Numbered from the stretch's first letter, positions 30,369 through 39,101 are shown. The stretch: DNA of 64,000 nucleotides from Moritella yayanosii (GCF_900465055.1 NZ_LS483250.1:1116001-1180000), one strand, 5' to 3'. The notes: generated by a model from the sequence alone, not told the origin. Program-made: numbers and translations.

Positions 30369-31557
30369 CTTTAGTTGCCTTAAATACATTTAATGGGTTG
30401 ATGGTTTTACCATCAAAAATCACTTCGTAATGAAGGTGAGGTCCGGTACTTCTCCCTGTACTTCCCATTAGAGCAATCTCCTGTCCTAATGTGACTTTCT
30501 GTCCCTTTTTAACTTTTAATTTAGCGATATGGCCATATCTAGTCTTAAAACCATTGCCATGATCAATGCTGATAAAATTACCATAACCACCATTCCGTCC
30601 AGAATAGGTTACTGTACCATCTCCTGTTGCGACAATAGGCGTATCCCACCACCCAGCCATATCAATACCCTTGTGAAATGCCCAACGGTTTTTAATTATC
30701 GGATCAGGTCGGCGGCCATAGGCACTAGAGAGATAATACTTCTTAACGGGCTTAATAGAAGGCATGGTTTGAACGGCAGCTTCGAGATGCTGAAACCGAT
30801 TATAATAGGCATTTAATTTTGGAAACGGCTTATCTTGACTACTGACATCTTGTTCAATATTATCCGAATACAGTATAAACTCTCCACCCTGCGCACGAAA
30901 AATCGGTGATATATCCGCAGTGATAGATAAAAATCTTGCCGTGTCGATGCCGGTTTTTTTCAAAATTTTATCTATAAAATCAATCCGAGAAGCAATTTTT
31001 GAGGTTAATAAATCAGCAAGTTTCATTTGTTGATTATCGATCTGTTCCATTCGAATACGTGTAACATTGATGTATTCTTGATTTTCCTGTTGTAAATGTG
31101 CTTTTGTTTCATTATCCAGGAATAGCACAGAGGAATTGCTAGTCTTTGCGTCTTTTGCTTTATCTGATTTTTCTTTATGGGTGGGGCTTTCAGTCTCTTT
31201 AGTATATTCAGTTGAGCTTAGGTGTTTTTCTAGCATTTGTAGCAGATATGCCTGCCTTTCTTCCAACACTTTTGTTTTAGCGGAAAGATCGCCCTTTAGC
31301 GTTTCATTTTGACTGTTTAATGCCAGATAATTTTTATTTGTATTTTCTACAAGCAAATCTTTTGCAGCTAGAATATCTATTCTGTTAACAAAATAATATG
31401 AAGTGAACGTCATCCACGCGAAGAATACCAAAACGACAGATGCGACGATAAGCTGTGTTCGTGCTGAAATAAAAATGAAATGAACAACACCGTTTGTCCT
31501 TAAGTGCAGTTGTCTTTCAGGAAAATATTTAGCAGTTAAAGCTCTTATTTTTTTCAA
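30331..31557 (-). CDS. M23-family (LytM) peptidase with membrane anchor and coiled coil
   Basis: The 408-residue protein has one transmembrane helix at about 30-52, a long coiled-coil stalk (roughly 57-115 and 150-200), and a C-terminal M23 endopeptidase domain. Zinc ligands are in FHKGIDMAGWW (HxxxD) and GPHLHYEV (HxH). Because both are present it is probably an active peptidoglycan endopeptidase rather than a degenerate activator. It overlaps the bactofilin gene, and its cytoplasmic N-terminus could contact the filament. Confidence 0.9.
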   Translation of the reverse strand: MKKIRALTAKYFPERQLHLRTNGVVHFIFISARTQLIVASVVLVFFAWMTFTSYYFVNRIDILAAKDLLVENTNKNYLALNSQNETLKGDLSAKTKVLEERQAYLLQMLEKHLSSTEYTKETESPTHKEKSDKAKDAKTSNSSVLFLDNETKAHLQQENQEYINVTRIRMEQIDNQQMKLADLLTSKIASRIDFIDKILKKTGIDTARFLSITADISPIFRAQGGEFILYSDNIEQDVSSQDKPFPKLNAYYNRFQHLEAAVQTMPSIKPVKKYYLSSAYGRRPDPIIKNRWAFHKGIDMAGWWDTPIVATGDGTVTYSGRNGGYGNFISIDHGNGFKTRYGHIAKLKVKKGQKVTLGQEIALMGSTGRSTGPHLHYEVIFDGKTINPLNVFKATKDVFKIQQQKYDS

Positions 31558-31944
31558 AATATATTGAATTTTAACGTCTCTTTAGGGCGAGAGATTACGC
31601 TCGCTACCAAGCTATTGTAATATAGGCATTTGATACTAAAAACTAAAAAAAATCAATTTATTTAGTGTTATTTTAATAAATAAACTTTAGTCATACTATT
31701 GGAATAATACTTATTTTTCATGGACATCCCCAAGACAAAATCACATTTTAATTATTTCCAACTAAAAACAAGCGATTTTATAGCATATAAAATATAGCAT
31801 GGGCGCGACTTCTAGCTATAAAATATACGTAAACGCACATCTAACCAGTTGCACCTAGCCTGGAGTATTATCGAGCTGCATATTCCAGGTAAATCTGCTT
31901 GTTCATCTAAGTTTGGAAGTGTTTTGGACAAGAGGAGGAAGTAC
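31558..31944. other. AT-rich border between chromosome and integron array
   Basis: No gene is seen. The stretch 31558-31850 is AT-rich and must hold the M23 operon promoter. Bases 31850-31944 match no other sequence I recognise in the window and precede the first intron-derived piece. Confidence 0.4.
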
Positions 31945-32030
31945 CTTTTGGCTAAGCTTCCCTACCACTGTCCTTGTGGAACGCCTTTGGATCTCTTAAA
32001 TTCTCGATACATCTCTACATACATGCCACG
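31945..32030 (-). repeat. fragment of the group II intron (upstream RNA domains)
   Basis: About 86 bases, from TTTTGGCTAAGCTTCC to CATGCCACG, match the non-coding part of the intron at about 49648-49733 with few changes. No other intron domain is left here. Confidence 0.7.
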
Positions 32031-32238
32031 ACTTGTTCTTTATTTTAAAATAAGCCGCTGACTCTCCACAACCTTACCAAAACGGTGTGCAACTTGGACT
32101 TCGATGGCCTTTTCATTATAAAAAAAGTAACCCTCGTCAGTCAGATCTAATATTTATCGGAGCGATACCAGCACTTCGGTATCACCACCACGCTTGCTTG
32201 CAGCTCTATTATTCTTCAGCTTTTTTGTGCCTTTCTCT
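32031..32238 (-). mobile_element. IS1595-family remnant
   Basis: On the minus strand this reads EKGTKKLKNNRAASKRGG then DTEVLVSLR before a stop, the region after the first catalytic acid of an IS1595 transposase, and then a non-coding tail to CTTGTTCTTTATTTT. The tail is the same as the insert in the intact intron at 49734-49886. It is cut off by an IS66 end at 32239. Confidence 0.65.
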
Positions 32239-32413
32239 GTGAGCTTACGACAAGATAGCTCAACTTAACGTACAAATTTTGATTTACTTACTGCATCCCA
32301 AATTAGAGTAAGTAATATGGCAAATCAAGACAAACTCAGCAGCCTTGCATCTGAATTTCAACCATGGCGATTCAACCTTTCACCATTGGTGTAAACAAGC
32401 GAATTCATTGCTG
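32239..32413 (+). mobile_element. IS66 remnant (one end with part of tnpA)
   Basis: It begins with the IS66 terminal repeat GTGAGCTTACGACAAGATAG, identical to the right end of the IS66 at 41946-44499. It then follows the start of tnpA (TNQDKLSS equivalent) and jumps to FHHWCKQA. Two internal deletions have removed most of the gene. Confidence 0.8.
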
Positions 32414-32474
32414 GCACGTGGTTTTGCAAAACGCGTGACCGTAAACCGAATCCGCGTTGAGTTGCTTGTTATGT
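32414..32474. repeat. partial attC site
   Basis: GTTATGT at 32468-32474 is an attC core at the end of a GC-rich, dyad-like stretch. The opposite core has been lost at the IS66 remnant. It is the leftmost attC trace of the array. Confidence 0.5.
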
Positions 32475-32487
32475 GTCATTACGCTAC

Positions 32488-32509
32488 CATGTACAGTATT
32501 ACGTACATG
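32488..32509 (+). promoter_or_regulatory. YefM-type operator
   Basis: CATGTAC and GTACATG form a palindrome containing TGTAC half-sites, as known for YefM autoregulation, 18 bases ahead of the antitoxin ATG. Confidence 0.6.
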
Positions 32510-32527
32510 AACACTTTGGAGAACAAC

Positions 32528-32779
32528 ATGGATGCCATTAGCTATACATCAGCTCGTGCCAATTTAGCCTCAACGATGGCGCAAGTTTGTAATGATCACG
32601 CACCAATCATTATTACGCGAAAAAGTGAGGCTCCCGTTGTAATGATGTCTCTTGAGGATTATCAAGCAATGGAAGAAACAACATACTTACTCCGTTCGCC
32701 TGCCAATGCAAGATATTTGCTTGAGTCGATTGCGGAACTTGAAGCAGGCAAAGGTACCGAACGAGAGTTGCTTGAATGA
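32528..32779 (+). CDS. yefM: YefM-family antitoxin
   Basis: The 83-residue protein is a Phd/YefM antitoxin: MDAISYTSARANLASTMAQV is the DNA-binding N-terminus, and VVMMSLEDYQAMEETTYLLR then SPANARYLLESIAEL is the toxin-binding end. Its length equals E. coli YefM (83). ATG 32528 has TTGGAGAA ahead; longer in-frame starts would run through the operator. It overlaps yoeB by four bases (ATGA). Within the array this module points rightwards, against the usual cassette direction, and carries its own operator. Confidence 0.92.
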   Translation: MDAISYTSARANLASTMAQVCNDHAPIIITRKSEAPVVMMSLEDYQAMEETTYLLRSPANARYLLESIAELEAGKGTERELLE

Positions 32780-33036
32780 AATTAACGTTTGCAACAAAAG
32801 CATGGGAAAACTATCTGTACTGGCAAACTACCGATAAAAAGATGCTAAAGCGAATTAATACGTTAATCAAAGACATTCAACGATCGCCTTATAGCGGTAT
32901 TGGCAAACCCGAACCACTTAAACACGGGTTAGCTGGTTACTGGTCTCGACGCATAAATGATGAGCACCGTATTGTGTATAAATACCAAGATGATACGATT
33001 CTCATTGCTCAACTGCGATATCACTACAGCACATAG
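32776..33036 (+). CDS. yoeB: YoeB-family toxin (ribosome-dependent mRNA interferase)
   Basis: The 86-residue protein matches YoeB: FATKAWENYLYWQTTDKK, INTLIKDIQRSPYSGIGKPE, LAGYWSRRINDEHRIVYK and a C-terminal RYHYST, including the catalytic Glu, Arg, His and Tyr positions of the family. It cleaves mRNA in the ribosomal A site when not bound by YefM. The IS110-type remnant abuts its stop: the last two bases of TAG are the first two of the IS end (AGACATA). Confidence 0.92.
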   Translation: MKLTFATKAWENYLYWQTTDKKMLKRINTLIKDIQRSPYSGIGKPEPLKHGLAGYWSRRINDEHRIVYKYQDDTILIAQLRYHYST

Positions 33037-33743
33037 ACATAATGACTTCCACTAGGTGCTAGCCTCCAACTTCGTGAGTTAGTTTTTAAAACCAGAGCCA
33101 TAATATATTCATCACAAATATAAAATGGAGACTAGCATGAGTAAACATAACATTGTTTTTATTGGCATGGACACACACAAATCATTTATTGAGGTCGCTT
33201 ATATTGAAGATGTGCGGGGCGTCAAACCAATTCATCTTGGTAAGAATCCATCAACGAAACAATCCGTTATAAAGTTGGTTCGTCGGTTTTAATCGCTATT
33301 TACAATTAATCGCCACATGCAACTCTGCACTTCGCTTATTCCCAAAAAGCCAAGTAATAAAATTAAGACTGACAAACGTGATGCAATGAATCTGGCTAAG
33401 TTACTCAAGTCTGAAGACCTCACTGCGATCTACCTACCCGAGCCTGAAGATGAAGCTGTACGCGATTTATCTCGTGCCAGAGAAACAGCAATGAAAGATC
33501 TTAAAGACGGTAAATATCAACTTAACGCGTTGTTACTACGAAATAATGTTACAGCAAAAGTGAAAGACAATTGGTCAAAACAACATTTACGTTGGCTAAC
33601 TGAATTGATCTTACCGCACCCTGCTCAACAAATAGTTTTGCAGGAATACATACAAACAATAACTTCGACAGGAAGACCTAGGTAAAACCATTGTTGCTGT
33701 TGACCTTAATGGAAAGTGCATGGAATCAAGCATCGGGTGTGGC
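33035..33743 (+). mobile_element. IS110/IS1111-type element remnant
   Basis: It begins with AGACATAATGACT, the same left end as the element at 50085-51657, and follows that copy through the transposase region with gaps. It ends in GGGTGTGGCAC, so the right end with its terminal repeat is missing. It separates yoeB from the core of its attC. Confidence 0.8.
33137..33690 (+). pseudogene. IS110-family transposase pseudogene
   Basis: MSKHNIVFIGMDTHKSFIEV opens as in the copy at 50187, but a stop appears after about 50 codons. The frame resumes from PKKPSNKIKTDKRDAMNLAK to LPHPAQQIVLQEYIQTIT and then jumps to the extreme C-terminal region. It lacks the segment with the catalytic Ser and is inactive. 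Confidence 0.85.
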
Positions 33744-33790
33744 ACGAACGGCAGCCAACTGTAATTTGTCCGTTTGATTGCCTTGTTATA
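33744..33790. repeat. partial attC site
   Basis: GTTATAT at 33784-33790 is the surviving core; the left half was lost at the IS110-type remnant. Confidence 0.5.
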
Positions 33791-33803
33791 TTTTTTGAAC
33801 TAC

Positions 33804-33826
33804 AATGTACGACAATACCGTACATT
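33804..33826 (+). promoter_or_regulatory. operator of the second YefM-type module
   Basis: AATGTAC and GTACATT form a palindrome 15 bases ahead of the antitoxin ATG, the same half-site as at 32488-32509. Confidence 0.6.
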
Positions 33827-33841
33827 AATAGTGAGTTAATT

Positions 33842-34114
33842 ATGAATAGCATAAGCGTAAATCAGTTTAGAGACAACCTAAAAAGATATGTTGAACAAAC
33901 TGTTAGTGAACATGAGCCAATTAAAGTTACTAGACGAGCTGGTGACGATTTTATTGTGATGAGTGCTGACGACTGGGACAGAGAACAAGAAACTCTGCAT
34001 GTATTACAAAGTAGCAATCTAATGAAACAAATCGCTGAGTCGATGGTGTCGCACCACACAAAAACTGGGTATAAACCAACACAAGAGCAATTAAATGAGA
34101 TCACTAGTTTTTGA
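33842..34114 (+). CDS. YefM/Axe-family antitoxin
   Basis: The 90-residue protein is a Phd/YefM-fold antitoxin: MNSISVNQFRDNLKRYVEQT, IKVTRRAGDDFIVMSADDWD and a C-terminal half that should wrap around the toxin. ATG 33842 follows the palindromic operator directly, so it is preferred to earlier in-frame starts. It overlaps the next gene by 20 bases. It is diverged from the YefM at 32528 and pairs with a different toxin, so the two modules are probably not cross-neutralising. Confidence 0.9.
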   Translation: MNSISVNQFRDNLKRYVEQTVSEHEPIKVTRRAGDDFIVMSADDWDREQETLHVLQSSNLMKQIAESMVSHHTKTGYKPTQEQLNEITSF

Positions 34115-34364
34115 AGGTAAGACTTGGCTTATTTATGAGCAGTTAAGAGAGAAAGACAAAAAGCTTCATAAGACATTGTGCAAAATTTTAAAAGAAATGT
34201 TACGTGCAGATCCTGCAAGTGGTTTAGGTAAGCCAGAACTGCTAAAGCATAATTTATCGGGGTTATGGTCCAAACGTATTTCCCAAAAAGACAGATTGAT
34301 CTATAAATTTGATGATGACAGTATTTATATCTTCGCTATTGGCGGACATTACGACCAGCATTAA
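34095..34364 (+). CDS. Txe/YoeB-family toxin
   Basis: The 89-residue toxin has the YoeB/Txe pattern: KTWLIYEQLREKDKKLHKTL, ADPASGLGKPELLKHNLSGL, WSKRISQKDRLIYKFDDD and the C-terminal GGHYDQH. It is an mRNA interferase of the RelE superfamily. The decayed group II intron starts six bases past its stop. Like yefM-yoeB it is encoded against the array direction. Confidence 0.9.
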   Translation: MRSLVFEGKTWLIYEQLREKDKKLHKTLCKILKEMLRADPASGLGKPELLKHNLSGLWSKRISQKDRLIYKFDDDSIYIFAIGGHYDQH

Positions 34365-34369
34365 AAATA

Positions 34370-35001
34370 ATCGTGGTAGAGCGACCCATTACTGAGCCGA
34401 CCCCACACAGATCCGGACGTGCGGAACTACCGAATCCGGCTCTTCAGTTATATATTCGCTCGTGCAGACTTTGCCTTCACGTGCTCGATAATAAAACGTC
34501 TTACTTTCGTTCCTCTGTCCAGTGACATTAGATTGCCGACACAGCTTCGCCTGAATGTAACGAATTGCAATTCAGTTTTCATGCATTATCCAGCCCTACA
34601 TGTCCGGGGCATGTTTCTATTACAATTCAAATATAACTGTCAGCTCCTTCGCCATGCTCAAGGCTTTCCCCTGCTCAGACTACTATGGGCTGATCTGACT
34701 TCCAAAGGGTCATCGCTGGCTTTGCTTTTGGCTAAGCTTCCCTACCACATCCTGTGGAACACCTTTGGATCTCTCAAGTTCTCAATACATCTCTTCAAAC
34801 ATGCCACGACAATCCCTATGGCCTATATGATTCTCTGTGTACGCTTCACCTATATTGTTCGCTTGATTGTGATCGCTCACTGAAAAGCATCGGCTAATCT
34901 CAAACTCCGCCAAAGGCGCAACACTCGATACAGGTGGTTGGTTAAACCTTACCTGACAGGACTTACACCCTGCAAGATGCATCAAGCTTCGCTTGACGCA
35001 C
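34370..35001 (-). mobile_element. decayed group II intron copy lacking the maturase
   Basis: Both ends match the full-length intron at 48095-50083: the 5' end GTGCGTCAAGC (35001 inwards) and the 3' end with domain V at 34410-34442 and the final CCACGAT. The whole reverse transcriptase gene is deleted, leaving about 632 bases of ribozyme. Domain V has one change in its lower stem (CGC to CGA on the plus strand). Open frames seen here are only readings of ribozyme sequence. The 5' end abuts the TAACGCC core of an attC. Confidence 0.85.
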
Positions 35002-35109
35002 TAACGCCCCTATAAGCTGTGAGCAATACCGGCACGATTTGTTGCGCCTTTTCTCTTTGCAACCAATGTGATAGCGTTGCGAATCTGACTTTATGAGCTT
35101 GTTATATTT
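35002..35109 (-). repeat. attC site of the LysE cassette
   Basis: Cores TAACGCC and GTTATAT flank about 95 bases of imperfect dyad (GCTGTGAGCAATAC, TTGTTGCGCC, GCAACCAATG, GATAGCGTTGCG). It is nearly the same as the attC at 41504-41611. The left core is joined to the intron 5' end. Confidence 0.85.
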
Positions 35110-35766
35110 TTATTGTTTCGTTAATGCTGATCTTACAATAGCAAAGCCAATAAGCCCCAATATAGCTCCGGTAACTTTATCAATGTAATAAGCTAGCTTG
35201 GTAAATTTACTTCGCACTTTCGGTGTTGAAAGAAGAAAAATAATTGATAGGTCCCATAAAAAAACAATAACTGTCATCCAAATACCTAAACCTAACTTAA
35301 AAGCAAAGCCTACTTCAGGGGTCAGTACAACAGTAAATAAGCTAAGATAAAACAATAAGTTTTTTGGGTTCAAAATGCCAGACATAAACCCTGTAATGAA
35401 TTCCTTAAAGAAAGTAGCTTTAGCAGTGTTAGAATGAGTATGCTCAGCCATATCTAAGTTCTTATACGAACTCTTGCTAGCGCGTAAAGCCTGTACTGCA
35501 AGATAAATTAAAAATAATCCCCCGATCACTTTAAGCACAATCATAACAGTCACTGAAGCAGCTAAAATAGAGCCCACACCAATCAAACACAAACCAATAT
35601 ACAAAGCGTTTGCTGATGCAATACCTAGTGCAACACCAATAGCATTTTTACCTTCATTACGGATTGCGCTTTTTACAACTAATACGAAGTCTGGCCCAGG
35701 GCTTAACAACGCAAGAAAATGAGCTATCGCAACCGTCACGAATATACCAAATAAATTTATATCCAT
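35110..35766 (-). CDS. LysE/RhtB-family amino-acid exporter
   Basis: The 218-residue protein has six transmembrane helices and the LysE/RhtB signature LLSPGPDFVLVVKSAIRNEG followed by ALGIASANALYIGLCLIGVG. Family members export amino acids such as homoserine, threonine or lysine; the substrate is unknown. ATG 35766 with AAAGG is preferred to the longer frame. It is a single-gene cassette with its attC directly after the stop codon. Confidence 0.88.
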   Translation of the reverse strand: MDINLFGIFVTVAIAHFLALLSPGPDFVLVVKSAIRNEGKNAIGVALGIASANALYIGLCLIGVGSILAASVTVMIVLKVIGGLFLIYLAVQALRASKSSYKNLDMAEHTHSNTAKATFFKEFITGFMSGILNPKNLLFYLSLFTVVLTPEVGFAFKLGLGIWMTVIVFLWDLSIIFLLSTPKVRSKFTKLAYYIDKVTGAILGLIGFAIVRSALTKQ

Positions 35767-35814
35767 ATGAAAAACCTTTTGTAGATTTGAAATTGTATAA
35801 AGCATCGATTAAAA

Positions 35815-35837
35815 ATATAACGCTCGCATAAGCTGCG
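35815..35837. repeat. attC half-site left of an IS91-like copy
   Basis: ATATAACGCTCGCATAAGC begins like an attC (core ATATAAC) but is interrupted after about 23 bases by the IS91-like left end. Its partner core may be GTTATAC at 37279. Confidence 0.45.
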
Positions 35838-35907
35838 GAGCAAACAAGCCAGCGCTCATACTTACCAATAATATCACCATAATGGGGATGACATTGGAGA
35901 ATTCAGT

Positions 35908-36084
35908 ATGAACAACTCTCAACAACAACGCTTTAATGTTCTTTATGAACAACACCTTATCAATTTACGTTTGCAAGGTAAACAACCAGCGACTATTGAT
36001 GCCTATTCTCGTGTAATTCGACAGATTAGTGCGTATTTTGATAACGCCACAGATAAATTAACGCTTGACTGGAGCTTGGCATGA
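35908..36084 (+). pseudogene. tyrosine recombinase of IS91-like copy A, internally deleted
   Basis: The frame reads MNNSQQQRFNVLYEQHLINL to IRQISAYFDN and then continues straight into TDKLTLDWSLA, the very end of the 295-residue protein at 51843. About 235 residues including all catalytic residues are missing, yet the frame is intact and still overlaps the transposase start by four bases. Confidence 0.8.
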
Positions 36085-37028
36085 GCACCTTCATTGACTT
36101 GCTTCGTCAGCATCATGACGAGTTTGAACGGCAATTTGGTAATCAACTTTCTCACGACAGTCGCCGCGCCATCTATGCGATGCTCAGTTGTAAAACGGGC
36201 AACCAAGGTTGTTCGCAATGGGTTTGCCGTCAATGCCAGCAGCGCACGACTTCTGATTGGCTTATGCGCCAACAATCGAAACTACTGCCCGTGCATTACT
36301 TCATGGTTACGTTCACTTTACCCAGTGAACTCAGGCCCTTGGCTTGCAGTCAGCCCAAAGCGCTTTATCAATCCATGTTCTCAGTCGCGGCTTCAATATT
36401 AAAAGACTTTGCCAGGCGTAAACACGGCGGTGAAATCGGCTTTACCACCGTTTTACATACCCACAGTCGACAACGAAATTTACATCCTCACCTGCACATT
36501 ATTGTCGCCAGTGGCAGTTACAATAAAACCCGAAACCAATGGCATAAAGGCAAGCGTAATTATCTGTTTAATGCCTTTGCACTGGCTAACACCGACACAT
36601 TACCCACTAAATGGGTGGTTGATTGCCGAAAAGTTGGTTACGGTCTGCCTGCATTGCAATATTTATCGCGCTATTTGTATCGGGGCGTATTGCCCGATAA
36701 AGACATCATCGACACAAGCCATAATTCCGTGATATTCAAATATAAAGACGGGCAAACTCAAACAACGAAAACCAGAGCCTTACCAACGTTACAATTTATC
36801 TGGCTTATCTTGCAACATGTGCTCCCAAAAGGATTACAGCGAGTGCGGGATTATGGGCTTTTACACGGTAATGCCAAGCGGTTACGTGTGCGTATCCAAG
36901 CAATATTGCTGCATCTGTTCAATTGGAAAATGCCGTTACTGACAGCAACGACTGAATGCAGAACAATACGCACTTGCCCTTGTTGCCATCATGAAATGCG
37001 GTGTGTAGGTATCACGCAAACGACCTAG
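36081..37028 (+). pseudogene. IS91-like HUH transposase, copy A, with in-frame deletions
   Basis: The 315-residue frame retains the HUH motif (HPHLHIIVASG) and YLSRY with the two tyrosines. Against the 353-residue copy at 52727 it lacks about 21 residues of the zinc-binding region, between CxxC repeats, and about 21 residues before ANTDTLPTK. Both gaps lie at short direct repeats. It is probably inactive because the zinc domain is broken. Confidence 0.75.
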
Positions 37029-37290
37029 CCGAAAGGAGAATATAATAAGGATAATGGCGATAACATTGCTGATTGGAGATATTGAATTTATGGTGATCAT
37101 TCGATAACCAATTGATAAATAATAAGCCTGTTATTTATCTCGACTTCGCTCGCCTTGCGTTTAGGTTCAAGGCGAAGTGTCCATCAAGATCAAACACGTT
37201 ATTTACTATATAAAAGAAAGGCTCGGGCTTATTCAACACCCGAATAAGGTGTCGGCTGCGCGACACCTATTCTTGTATGTTATACCTAAA

Positions 37291-37572
37291 TCACACTTCA
37301 GATCTTGGTCTAACTTTTGCTTCTATAGCTGTCCCTCTTACTGAGATTTGTAATAAACCATCGGTACCTTTACACCTTTTAGCTAATGGTAATAATTGAG
37401 ATTTAAAATCATTATTATCAATTAAGTGCTCCATAGCACTTAATGATATTTCATACTCTCCGCAGCTTTCATTTGAGCATAAATAATGGCGTCTCTTCTC
37501 ATTGTCCGTTTTAATGTAATTAGAATCCGAATTACATAGATAACAACTTTCAGAAAATTTAGTATTACTCAC
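37291..37572 (-). CDS. cassette protein with zinc-ribbon-like cysteines, unknown
   Basis: The 93-residue protein has CYLCN near the N-terminus and CSNESCGEY about 20 residues later, a pattern like a CxxC...CxxxxC zinc ribbon. The rest is acidic to neutral and soluble. It is a single-gene integron cassette, bounded on the right by the attC at 37587-37706 and on the left by the core GTTATAC next to IS91-like copy A. I do not recognise a family. Confidence 0.6.
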   Translation of the reverse strand: MSNTKFSESCYLCNSDSNYIKTDNEKRRHYLCSNESCGEYEISLSAMEHLIDNNDFKSQLLPLAKRCKGTDGLLQISVRGTAIEAKVRPRSEV

Positions 37573-37586
37573 GAATTATCCTTTAG

Positions 37587-37706
37587 GTATAACGCCTCAA
37601 ACACTGGCGCTCATTTTATGTAGCGTTTTTGTGCAATAATTAGAGTTCGCGACACATGCACAAAAACGGCGTAATAAAATGTGTCGCTTGCAGCTTTTTG
37701 TTAGGC
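37587..37706 (-). repeat. attC site
   Basis: Cores GTATAAC and GTTAGGC flank 106 bases of long dyad: CTCATTTTATGTAGCGTTTT and TGTGCA pair with TGCACAAAAACGGCGTAATA and the following AAATGTG. It belongs to a family different from the other sites in the array. Confidence 0.85.
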
Positions 37707-37712
37707 TGCCTT

Positions 37713-38290
37713 TTAGTATTTAGCAGTACCAGATTTTTCGACACTTTCTCTTTGTGTTTCAATTAGTTTTACAACTTGCTCAACTGTCAATATGTAATCT
37801 TTTGCCGAATCCATTGATGGTTTAATTTTGGCGTGCGCAACCCGATTACGCATTTCATATATTTCTACGACGAGCCTCTTTGTTTCTGGCTCTAATAAAT
37901 CTGTTGATATTACTCCCAAATATACTTTATTTGAGCTATCCATCGGATCAACTAGAATTCCGGCATCTCTGCCGATGCGAAAGAGAGCACCATCCACATT
38001 CCTCCAGCCTTCTAAAATCATATTCGTTGGATCATGCTTGGCGGTATATATCTTTGCCAGAGCAACATCCGCCTCCTGGGCTTTTGATAAGGTCACCGAA
38101 CTCTTAGCAATGATTTATTTTGAGTCTTCAAGTATCTTCCTTGCTTCGACACCGAACTCTGCCTCTACCGGCCCAGCCTTTATTTTACGTAAAAATGGCA
38201 GTAAGTCAGAAATTCTGCCGCGAAGAACTAGCCCTAAAATCAAAACAACAATAGGCCATGCGATTGCATCAATGATTTCACTGTTGAAGT
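37713..38290 (-). pseudogene. broken cassette gene, membrane protein with R-x4-H motif
   Basis: A continuous minus-strand frame reads from EIIDAIAWPIVVLILGLVLR through FGVEARKILEDSK, then a TAA, then in the same frame TLSKAQEADVALAKIYTAKH to the stop at 37713. So one gene has an in-frame stop at about 38105 and its N-terminus is cut off by the TnpB element at 38291. The product had a transmembrane helix and a cytosolic helical domain with RNRVAHAKI, an R-x4-H motif of the HEPN type. The 127-residue downstream piece could still be translated from an internal start. Confidence 0.6.
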
Positions 38291-39060
38291 TCCCCTAGCT
38301 GAAGCAAGGGGATTCTTGTCGTCTACGGTTTAGGCATTGCAATATAAATTGCGTTAGTCTTCTAAAACCTCTTACAAGCATTTAACGTGTCGGTACTACC
38401 TACCGCCACAAATTATTTAAGCTGCTAGTCTTAATCCCTCTTTATGGATATTGATAGCAGCATTATGATCTCTATCGTGAACAGCGCCGCATGCGCAAGT
38501 CCACGTCCTGATCGCTAATGACCACTGCCCAGCGTATAACGCTCCACACTCGCTGCACATTTTAGACGAAGGAAACCACTGGCTAATAGCTGATAATTTA
38601 CGCCCGTACCAATCAGCCTTATATTCTAACTGCCTTGCTATTTCACCGAAATTAGCATCATGGAGATGCTTTGCCAACATCGACACCGACCGTTTTATTA
38701 ATAATCGGCAGCTGTTTTATCGCTTCTTTCACTAATATTGAAACAAAATACTTACCTGATTTAGTCTTGGATACGGTAAGTGAACTTGGTTTTCCAGTGA
38801 AGTAGCGCGACCACTTTATTTTAAGCGGTTGCTTCATTTTAGCGAGTAATAATGATTGTTTATCTGCATCCCATTTGAACCCGTTACTCATGTAACTGGC
38901 TGATTGATAATGATGCTTTGATTTAAATTTAGGGTAACCAAACCCTGACTTAAAAAAGGACTGAAAACCTTTGTTAAGGTGTTTTAACCCCTGTTGTAAA
39001 GGCGCGCTTGATACGTCTTTCAGCCACAAAAGGTCGGGGTTTTACGTCAAAGATGATAAA
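38291..39060 (-). mobile_element. IS200/IS605-type (TnpB-only) element remnant
   Basis: The lower end has the hairpin CCCCTAGCTGAAGCAAGGGG, a typical right-end hairpin of this group, right after the tnpB 3' end. The upper boundary near 39060 is approximate. No TnpA is present. Confidence 0.7.
38417..39029 (-). pseudogene. tnpB pseudogene
   Basis: Two overlapping frames together make a shortened TnpB. The upstream one ends in IINKTVGVDVGKASP, the first RuvC motif (GVDVG). The downstream one has WFPSSKMCSECGA and WTCACGAVHDRDHNAAINI, the zinc finger and last RuvC motif. The middle of the RuvC domain and the N-terminus are lost and a frameshift lies near 38670, so it is inactive as a nuclease. 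Confidence 0.85.
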
Positions 39061-39101
39061 TGTTAATAGATCCATATTTCCTCAGAAGCCTAACGCCCAC
39101 A

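Larger units (their letters stand above)
35838..37278 (+). mobile_element. IS91-like element, decayed copy A
   Basis: The left end GAGCAAACAAGCCAGCG and the right end with the AGGTGTCG/GCGACACC hairpin match the complete copy at 51771-54037. Both genes have lost internal blocks in frame. The right end abuts GTTATAC, the attC core of the cassette at 37291. The sequence is more diverged than the other copies, so it may be an older or separate lineage. Confidence 0.85.

Noticed and set aside
31849-32061. Plus-strand 70-codon frame
   Set aside because: It crosses the junction of unknown sequence, an intron piece and an IS1595 piece, so it is not a gene.
34419-34883. Plus-strand open frame of 154 codons
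   Set aside because: It lies within the decayed group II intron and reads ribozyme sequence antisense; the same applies to frames at 49790-49978 and 49857-50057.
38417-39029. Active TnpB with guide RNA
   Set aside because: The RuvC core is deleted and frameshifted; only the right-end hairpin remains, so an active OMEGA-type nuclease is excluded.
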